Assembly: GCA_020048935.1 (NCBI GenBank)
Contig: JAIFLS010000126.1
Location: forward strand, 1-10,722
Direction of reading: 5' to 3'
Source: a bacterium
Lineage (GTDB): Bacteria; Verrucomicrobiota; Kiritimatiellia; UBA8416
DNA length: 10,722 nt
Under the pieces are notes generated by a model. It ran no database searches. It saw only the letters and a list, made by a program, of their open reading frames with translations, and had not been told where the DNA came from. A program made the position numbers and the translations under genes. This document shows positions 6,356-10,722 of the stretch, one piece after another (position 1 is the first letter of the stretch; each line of letters starts with the position of its first letter).

Positions 6356-7900
6356 TTACTCGAAAAGGCCCCAGTCAAACTTCCGCGTTTCGTTGCCAAA
6401 CCGCCAGTGACTTGGACAGGTTGTCTCAAGCCAGTCCGGGGGTTCGGCCAGTGGTTGCACCGTGGCAGAGCGCGAAAAAGCTTCAAAAAGCGCGGCGCGT
6501 TGTTCGGGTCCGATGGCGGTGGGATCGGCGGAAACAAAGAGCGGGGTCCCACTGGCAGCGAGCAACTCCATCCACTGCTTGTTTAGTTTCCAAGGCACTT
6601 TTGGTGTCAAGCCCACACAGTCGGCATCGACGGCAAAGAAAGTGTCGTGCTGCGCCATGCGGAATGCAAGTGTGTTAACGCCCATCTTGCGCGTTCGTTC
6701 CCACTCTCGTCCACTGGTGTCATCGCCGGTACGCTGCAATTCAAATAGACCTGCGCCCAAATGACCCACCGTGTTGCAGCCAATCAGAATCACGTCTTTG
6801 GCGGCATCACGTATTGTCTGGTAGAGGTTGCGAATGATTTCCGCCGTAGTCCGAGACTTGTCCGCAAAACTCCAGGCGCCCGGGGAGACAATGCCGTCCA
6901 TCATTTCAAAGCCATAGCGTCCGGTGATATCAAACGTTGTGAAGTCGTGCTTGATCAGAGTATAGCCCCACTCGCGCATCCGAGTAATATCCTCGCGAAC
7001 CAAATGAAGGACTTCCGGTACGCTTGGATCCAGCACGATATGTTTTTCGCGCTTCCAGATGGGGTGCGCGGAGGGCATCCGCCAGGATGCCGGGGCATCG
7101 GCAGTCAGCAGGGGCCGAATCCAGATTCCCGGGCGGACGTCTAACGCCTTCATCGCGGCAGCCAGTCCGGGCATATCGGGGAACAACTCATTCCCTTTTA
7201 TATACGGCCCGCCGCTACAGCCTAAGGCAGGAAACCATCCCGCATCAACCACCATAAAGGGCGCATTGTCGCGGCTCGGTGAGAGTTCGCGGATAAGTGC
7301 AGCGTCCCGGCGGATAGCCTCATCGGAGTTCTGGCCATAGGCGTAGTACCAGTCATTACCGCTGTAGACAGGGAACCCTGGCAGACGAGGCTGAGAACAG
7401 AGAAGCTTGCAGAACCGACGGGCGAATGCAAATGGACTCTCGGAACCTTCCGACGCGAGCGTTTGTAGAGTCGCCGCCCGTAATGTTCTATTGCCAAGAT
7501 GAACGCCTTGTGCGCCGTTGCGCACGTCGAGAACCAACGTAATGCCATTCTGATCAACGAACCATGTAGCAAAACTCCCCGCTCCGGTGGAGACGCCGAT
7601 ACCATGTGTTGAGGAACTTCGTGAATCAAACAGCAGGACATACCATGGCATCACGCGTTCCGGAACAAAGCCGCGCCACTCCAAGTCACCGTATCCCCGC
7701 TCCCAGTGGTCGCCCAGAATCCGTAAGCCGGTCGGAAGCGATAGATTCCAGCGCAAAACGACTCTGGTAATCGAAACAGTGGGCGCAAAGATATCAATGT
7801 GAAAACCGTTCGGAGCTGCTTTCAACTGTACTTCGGCATCGGTGCATTTCTCGCCACTCTCGGCATAGACGCCGATACTGTCACAAACCCTGTCAATCAT
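6356..7900 (-). CDS. Alpha-galactosidase-like (melibiase superfamily, clan GH-D) glycosidase
   Basis: A 514-residue protein without a signal peptide. Residues 1-165 form a beta-rich N-terminal domain (WERGYGDLEWRGFVPERVMP). The barrel follows with GNDWYYAYG (181-189), VVDAGWF (217-223, the clan's [D]DGW motif), PGIWIRPL (257-264), and YTLIKHDF (313-320), where Asp319 is the likely nucleophile. GCNTVGHLGAGLFELQRTGD (374-393) then leads into DDTSG, with Asp393 or Asp394 as the likely acid/base. This pattern fits the GH27/GH36/GH31-related melibiase group, so alpha-galactosidase is the first guess; alpha-N-acetylgalactosaminidase or beta-L-arabinopyranosidase are alternatives within the clan. 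The protein ends at KFDWGLFE, about where a C-terminal beta-sandwich would begin, so that domain is missing or reduced. I chose ATG at 7898-7900 because AAAGGA (7907-7912) precedes it. An upstream ATG at 7948 would add 16 residues, partly overlapping the transposase remnant. It heads the glycosidase group. Confidence 0.85.
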   Translation of the reverse strand: MIDRVCDSIGVYAESGEKCTDAEVQLKAAPNGFHIDIFAPTVSITRVVLRWNLSLPTGLRILGDHWERGYGDLEWRGFVPERVMPWYVLLFDSRSSSTHGIGVSTGAGSFATWFVDQNGITLVLDVRNGAQGVHLGNRTLRAATLQTLASEGSESPFAFARRFCKLLCSQPRLPGFPVYSGNDWYYAYGQNSDEAIRRDAALIRELSPSRDNAPFMVVDAGWFPALGCSGGPYIKGNELFPDMPGLAAAMKALDVRPGIWIRPLLTADAPASWRMPSAHPIWKREKHIVLDPSVPEVLHLVREDITRMREWGYTLIKHDFTTFDITGRYGFEMMDGIVSPGAWSFADKSRTTAEIIRNLYQTIRDAAKDVILIGCNTVGHLGAGLFELQRTGDDTSGREWERTRKMGVNTLAFRMAQHDTFFAVDADCVGLTPKVPWKLNKQWMELLAASGTPLFVSADPTAIGPEQRAALFEAFSRSATVQPLAEPPDWLETTCPSHWRFGNETRKFDWGLFE

Positions 7901-7912
7901 AAAGGATCCTTT
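7901..7912. promoter_or_regulatory. 12-bp perfect palindrome holding the ribosome site of the GH-D gene
   Basis: AAAGGATCCTTT abuts the start codon and is its own reverse complement. On the minus strand it supplies the AAAGGA ribosome site six bases before ATG, matching the AAAGGA used by the other genes. It has no loop and so cannot fold into a hairpin by itself; it could be a protein site or chance. Confidence 0.35.
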
Positions 7913-7930
7913 ACCAATCGAGCACTCCCC

Positions 7931-7957
7931 AGGGTCAGACCTGTACAATGTACTTTG
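7931..7957 (-). repeat. REP-like quasi-palindromic end of the RAYT element
   Basis: Two adjoining inverted repeats sit at the 3' end of the transposase remnant: GGTCAGACC (4-bp arms, one central base) and GTACAATGTAC at 7943-7953 (5-bp arms, one central base). A palindrome immediately after a RAYT reading frame is expected of REP elements, the targets of these transposases. That this is the element's true end is inference from position and from the GGTCTGACCC sequence I recall near other RAYT genes. Confidence 0.35.
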
Positions 7958-8135
7958 AAAGCGAGCGGGTCAATTGATTGAAACGCACTGCCAGCTCCTT
8001 GTCGGCGGACATCTTCAATGCCTTCTCTGCTTGCTTACTCCACCGTCGCCGGTGTAGCCATAACACTTTCCCCACCGCTCGCTGGGTCAGGCGATACTTC
8101 GCTCCTGCATATCGGATTCTCCATGGCCTTGGCAT
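7935..8135 (-). pseudogene. Remnant of a REP-associated tyrosine transposase (RAYT, IS200-like Y1 family)
   Basis: A 66-codon open frame begins MPRPWRIRYAGAKYRLTQR, a close match to the conserved start of RAYT transposases (typically M[AP]RPLRIEYPGAxYHVTxRGN). Intact members run to roughly 200-330 residues and carry a HUH pair and a catalytic tyrosine; neither is here. After about 20 residues the frame jumps to C-terminal-like sequence. Reading another frame across 8027-8083 gives ERWGKCYGYTGDGGVSKQ, which looks like the C-terminal helix-turn-helix region of these proteins. In the first frame AEKALKMSADKELAVRFNQL then continues. The shift falls in the short repeat AAGCAAGCAG (minus strand, about 8026-8035). 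So an internal deletion plus a one-base indel fits best. It cannot be an active transposase. It separates the repeat protein from the glycosidase genes. Confidence 0.65.
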
Positions 8136-8141
8136 GCGTAA

Positions 8142-8166
8142 TACCCTGCCCCCCTCTCCCCCCCCC
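8142..8166 (-). other. G-rich tract (G9-AGA-G6-CA-G3) after the repeat-protein stop codon
   Basis: On the minus strand the TAA stop of the large protein is followed directly by nine G, AGA, six G, CA and three G. The four possible G-runs could form a G-quadruplex in DNA or in the 3' end of the mRNA. Homopolymers of this length are also prone to slippage in replication and to sequencing error. No other run of this kind occurs in the window. Confidence 0.6.
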
Positions 8167-10722
8167 TTACCTGAAGCGGAACACGGTGGGTGGCGGCGGG
8201 AAGAAGCCGGGGCGCAGGGTGTCGACGACAAGGTCGTCGGCGTAGACGGGCGCATCGGCGGAAGCCCCCTGCACCAGGGCGAACGAGAGGAAGTTGTTTG
8301 CTGTACTGACCATGTTGAACCAGTCGCCGCCGATGACCGGATTGCTGACTGCCGTGGCACTGCCATCCAGGTAAAGGCGGTATTTGCCGGCAGCGTAGTC
8401 CTTTTCCACGGTCACACGGTGCCACGCACCCGTGCTCAGGGTCACGCCGCTGAGCGTCGTCCAGGTGTTGGTCGGCAAGCCGCTGGTATCGCGGTGCCAG
8501 ACATTCACCGTCGAATCGGTGTCCACAAACAGCGCGAACTGGTAGTCCTCGCCGCCCGTCGGTTGTTCCGCACGCGGCGTCACATAAAGCATGACGTCCG
8601 TGAACAACGTGCCGCCCGCCCCGCTCTTGATCGCGGCCGTGGAATCCTTTGACATGCGCATGACCTGCGTATGGTTCGTCACGAGCGGGAACGCACTGAA
8701 ACTGCCGGTCAGGGCGCTGACGATTGCGGTCTCGCTCGTGACCACCCCGCCCCCATACGTCTGCCAGCCTTGTTCCGCCCCCATCGCGGCCCCGTCGGCA
8801 TAGGGCTCGAACGACTCGCGGTAGGGCACCGTGTTGATGAACAGGGTACTGTCGTTGAACGTGACAGACAGATCGCTGCGGCTGTAGCCGGTCACCTGGC
8901 TGGCATCGGCGGACGTGATGGCCGCATCGAGGAAGGTGATCGCCAGGTCACTGATGCTATTGCCGCTCGCATGTGCACCCGCAGTCCCCGTGAGCGTGGC
9001 CAGCAGCTTGGTACTACTGTTTTTCGTCAGCACCAGCGTCAGCCCCGCCGGGACATTCGGGGATGTTGCCTTGCCTGCCCCCACGAAGTCACTACCGTTG
9101 ACCCCGGTGAACGTGTCGCCGCTGATCGTGATCTGGATCGGCGTGGTGTTGTCGATCTGCCCGCCGCTGAGCTCACTGAAGACCGTGCCGCTGTATGTGA
9201 TAACGGGCTGGTCTGCGAAATTGACCACCAGGTCGCTGCGCGAGGCCGACGTGATGTTCGCGGCCGCGACCGTCGTGAAGGCGGCATCGAGCAGGTTGAG
9301 CGTCAGGTTGCTGATGTCATTGGCGTTGGCATGCGCGGTCGCCGTCCCCGCCAGGCTGACGGTAAGCTGCGTGCCACTGTTGCGCGTCACGCTGAGCGTC
9401 AACCCGGCAGGCACGTTCTCCACGGTGTACTCGTCGCCCAGGCCGAAGCCGCCATCGTCCACGAAGGTGTCGCCCGTGAGCGTGAGGGTCAGGGAGTTGC
9501 CGATCGTCCCGTTGTTGCCGGCGGCCTCGGTAAAGGTCGTGCCGCTATAGCTGACCACCGGCGGATCGTTGAAGTCGATCACCAGATTGGAGCGGGAGGA
9601 GTCAGCGACTGCCGCTGCATTACCGCCACTGAAAGCACCGCTCAGGAAGGTGATTTCCAGATTGCTGATACCGTCGGCATTCGCATGCACGGCAGCCGTC
9701 CCGCCGAAGCTGACCGTCACCTGGAGATCGCTATCCTTGATAATCGCGACCGTGAGTCCGGCCGGCAGGTTGGGTACCTGCACCATGCCACCCAGTACGT
9801 AGTCCGTGCCGTTCGCGCCGGTGAAGGTCTCCGCCGCCACGCCGATGGTGCCGCCGCTGATGGACCCATCGTTGGCGGCCTTTTCGCTATAGGTCGTCGT
9901 GGAGTAAACCAGCGCCGTGCTGTCCGCAAAATTGATCGCCAGGCTCTGCGCGCTGTCGGTAATATTGGACGCGGCGACATGATCGAACGCGGCATCCAGG
10001 AACGTCAGTGTCATGCTGGTATCCGCCGCGGCGACATGATCGAACGCGGCATCCAGGAACGTCAGTGTCATGCTGGTATCCGCCGCATCACTGTGCACCG
10101 TGGCATTCCCGGTCAGCGATACCGTCAGGTTGGTGGCATCGTTGCGCGCCACCGAGACACCCAGTCCGGCGGGAACGCCGGAGGTCGTATAGTGCGTACC
10201 GGCCACAAGGGTGGCGATGTTGGTGAAGGTGTCGACGGAGAGCGTAACCGTCACCGTGTTGCCGATCGAACCGACATTGCCGGCCGCCTCCACGAACGTG
10301 ACGGGGTCATAGGACAGCACCGGCGGATCATCAAAACTGACCGACAAGCCGCTGCGGGCGTAACCGCTCACGTCCGATGCCTGGCCCAGCGTGAAAATGT
10401 CGTCATCCAGCGTCAGGCCCATTGCGCTGGTGCTGGCGGTGGCGTCATGCGGGTTCGCATTGCCGGTCAGGGAAATCGTAACCTGCGTCGGACTGACATA
10501 GGTCAGCGCCACGGTCAGCCCGGCGGGTACGCCGGACGTGCTGAAGTGCGTACCGGCGAAGTAAGTTGTATTGACGAAGGTGTCACCGGAAAGTGTGATC
10601 GTGCGGGTGGCCGTGATGCTGCCGTCATTGGCCGCCGCCTCGGCAAAGGCGGTGCCGCTGTAGGTCACGCTGCGGTTGGTGAAGACCAGGTCATCCACAT
10701 AGGTCAACGTGTCCCCGAACGT
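8167..10722 (-). CDS. Large beta-strand-repeat surface protein with C-terminal jelly-roll domain (5' end outside window)
   Basis: The frame is open to the window edge, giving 851 residues of a longer protein; the TTG at 10707 is not a real start. Five repeat units (about 10671-8851) share a pattern: YSGTxFxEAAxNxGSI, then xTLSGDTF, then VPAGLTxxxT, then LTVSLTGxAxAHAxAxxISN, then LTFLDAAF, then SRSDLxVxFxD. This is the kind of low-charge, Ala/Thr/Ser/Asn-rich beta sandwich found in huge extracellular proteins. The rest (8850-8167) begins YRESFEPYADG and reads as a concanavalin A/LamG-like jelly roll (GAWHRVTVEKDYAAGKYRLY, then YADDLVVDTL). The first residues in the window (TLTYVDDLVFTN) resemble that final strand, hinting at a preceding jelly-roll domain. 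The C-terminus (PPPPTVFRFR) has no PEP-CTERM, LPXTG or other anchor I recognise. It is probably secreted and may bind glycans or mediate adhesion. It is rich in GC and repeats compared with the genes downstream. Confidence 0.8.
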   Translation of the reverse strand, partial: TFGDTLTYVDDLVFTNRSVTYSGTAFAEAAANDGSITATRTITLSGDTFVNTTYFAGTHFSTSGVPAGLTVALTYVSPTQVTISLTGNANPHDATASTSAMGLTLDDDIFTLGQASDVSGYARSGLSVSFDDPPVLSYDPVTFVEAAGNVGSIGNTVTVTLSVDTFTNIATLVAGTHYTTSGVPAGLGVSVARNDATNLTVSLTGNATVHSDAADTSMTLTFLDAAFDHVAAADTSMTLTFLDAAFDHVAASNITDSAQSLAINFADSTALVYSTTTYSEKAANDGSISGGTIGVAAETFTGANGTDYVLGGMVQVPNLPAGLTVAIIKDSDLQVTVSFGGTAAVHANADGISNLEITFLSGAFSGGNAAAVADSSRSNLVIDFNDPPVVSYSGTTFTEAAGNNGTIGNSLTLTLTGDTFVDDGGFGLGDEYTVENVPAGLTLSVTRNSGTQLTVSLAGTATAHANANDISNLTLNLLDAAFTTVAAANITSASRSDLVVNFADQPVITYSGTVFSELSGGQIDNTTPIQITISGDTFTGVNGSDFVGAGKATSPNVPAGLTLVLTKNSSTKLLATLTGTAGAHASGNSISDLAITFLDAAITSADASQVTGYSRSDLSVTFNDSTLFINTVPYRESFEPYADGAAMGAEQGWQTYGGGVVTSETAIVSALTGSFSAFPLVTNHTQVMRMSKDSTAAIKSGAGGTLFTDVMLYVTPRAEQPTGGEDYQFALFVDTDSTVNVWHRDTSGLPTNTWTTLSGVTLSTGAWHRVTVEKDYAAGKYRLYLDGSATAVSNPVIGGDWFNMVSTANNFLSFALVQGASADAPVYADDLVVDTLRPGFFPPPPTVFRFR
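8851..10671 (-). repeat. Five tandem protein repeats of about 115-120 residues
   Basis: Units in order of translation: 10671-10327 (115 residues), 10326-9922 (135, or 116 without the duplicated 19), 9921-9565 (119), 9564-9211 (118) and 9210-8851 (120). Each opens with a Y-S-[GT]-like strand and ends with a [VI]-x-F-x-D strand. The units are clearly homologous but diverged, so they arose by older duplications. The number of copies upstream of the window is unknown. Confidence 0.75.
9970..10086 (-). repeat. Perfect 57-bp tandem duplication inside the second protein repeat
   Basis: Bases 9970-10026 are repeated without a single difference at 10027-10083, and identity carries on three bases further. 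The duplication is in frame and adds 19 residues (TSMTLTFLDAAFDHVAAAD counted once), giving this unit two copies of the LTFLDAAF strand. The other four units have one. The three-base CGC match at the junction fits replication slippage. Perfect identity means the event is recent, or an assembly artefact. Confidence 0.95.

Noticed and set aside
7901..7948. Upstream ATG at 7948 for the GH-D gene
   Set aside because: It overlaps the end of the transposase remnant and lacks a clear ribosome site, whereas the ATG at 7900 follows AAAGGA at six bases.
7978..8652. 224-codon plus-strand open frame across the transposase remnant and repeat protein end
   Set aside because: It runs antisense through two unrelated minus-strand units and the C-rich tract; Arg/Val/Ala-rich shadow sequence with no recognisable domain.
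8915..9550. 211-codon open frame on the plus strand, antisense to the repeat protein
   Set aside because: It mirrors the repeated, GC-rich coding sequence on the other strand. Its composition simply echoes the repeats, and no ribosome site or known family is visible.
9970..10086. CRISPR-like array or other short repeat array
   Set aside because: There are only two adjoining copies with no spacers, and they are in frame inside a protein-coding repeat.

Overview
The window reads as a carbohydrate-degradation locus from a bacterium, most likely of the Planctomycetota–Verrucomicrobiota–Lentisphaerota/Kiritimatiellota group. That assignment is an inference from gene content: a secreted PDZ/alpha-toroid/HEAT protein of the DUF6288 type, a sialate O-acetylesterase-type SGNH protein, a DUF1680/GH127 enzyme, a giant beta-strand-repeat surface protein and a RAYT-type transposase remnant. 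No rRNA, tRNA or ribosomal protein gene is present to confirm it. Every supported gene lies on the minus strand, so transcription runs from high to low coordinates.

Layout in transcription order. (1) 10722-8167: the C-terminal 851 residues of a large, repetitive, probably extracellular protein, with five units of about 115-120 residues followed by a jelly-roll (concanavalin A/LamG-like) domain. One unit carries a perfect 57-bp tandem duplication. (2) 8166-7901: a G-rich tract and the remnant of a REP-associated tyrosine transposase (RAYT), with its middle deleted and a probable frameshift. (3) 7900-6356: an alpha-galactosidase-like clan GH-D enzyme. (4) 6197-4212: a GH127 beta-L-arabinofuranosidase-type enzyme with all expected catalytic and zinc residues. 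(5) 4179-2962: a clan GH-A, cellulase-like TIM-barrel protein of unassigned specificity. (6) 2733-403: a secreted PDZ + DUF6288 + HEAT-repeat protein. (7) 365-1: the N-terminal part of a secreted SGNH/sialate O-acetylesterase-type protein, cut by the window edge.

The three glycosidases form a likely transcription unit (gaps of 158 and 32 bp). None has a recognisable signal peptide, so they probably act in the cytoplasm on imported oligosaccharides that carry L-arabinofuranose and possibly alpha-galactose. The two downstream genes do have signal peptides, are only 37 bp apart and follow a 228-bp AT-richer gap that may hold their own promoter. The esterase would remove acetyl groups outside the cytoplasm; the job of the DUF6288 protein is unknown. 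No transporter, regulator or SusC/SusD pair lies in the window.

The points most worth following are the uncharacterised GH-A protein next to GH127, the secreted DUF6288 + esterase pair, the near-identical leaders of the GH127 and GH-A genes, the RAYT remnant beside a nine-G tract at the end of the repeat protein, and the recent 57-bp duplication. I did not find a clearly novel defence or mobile system.
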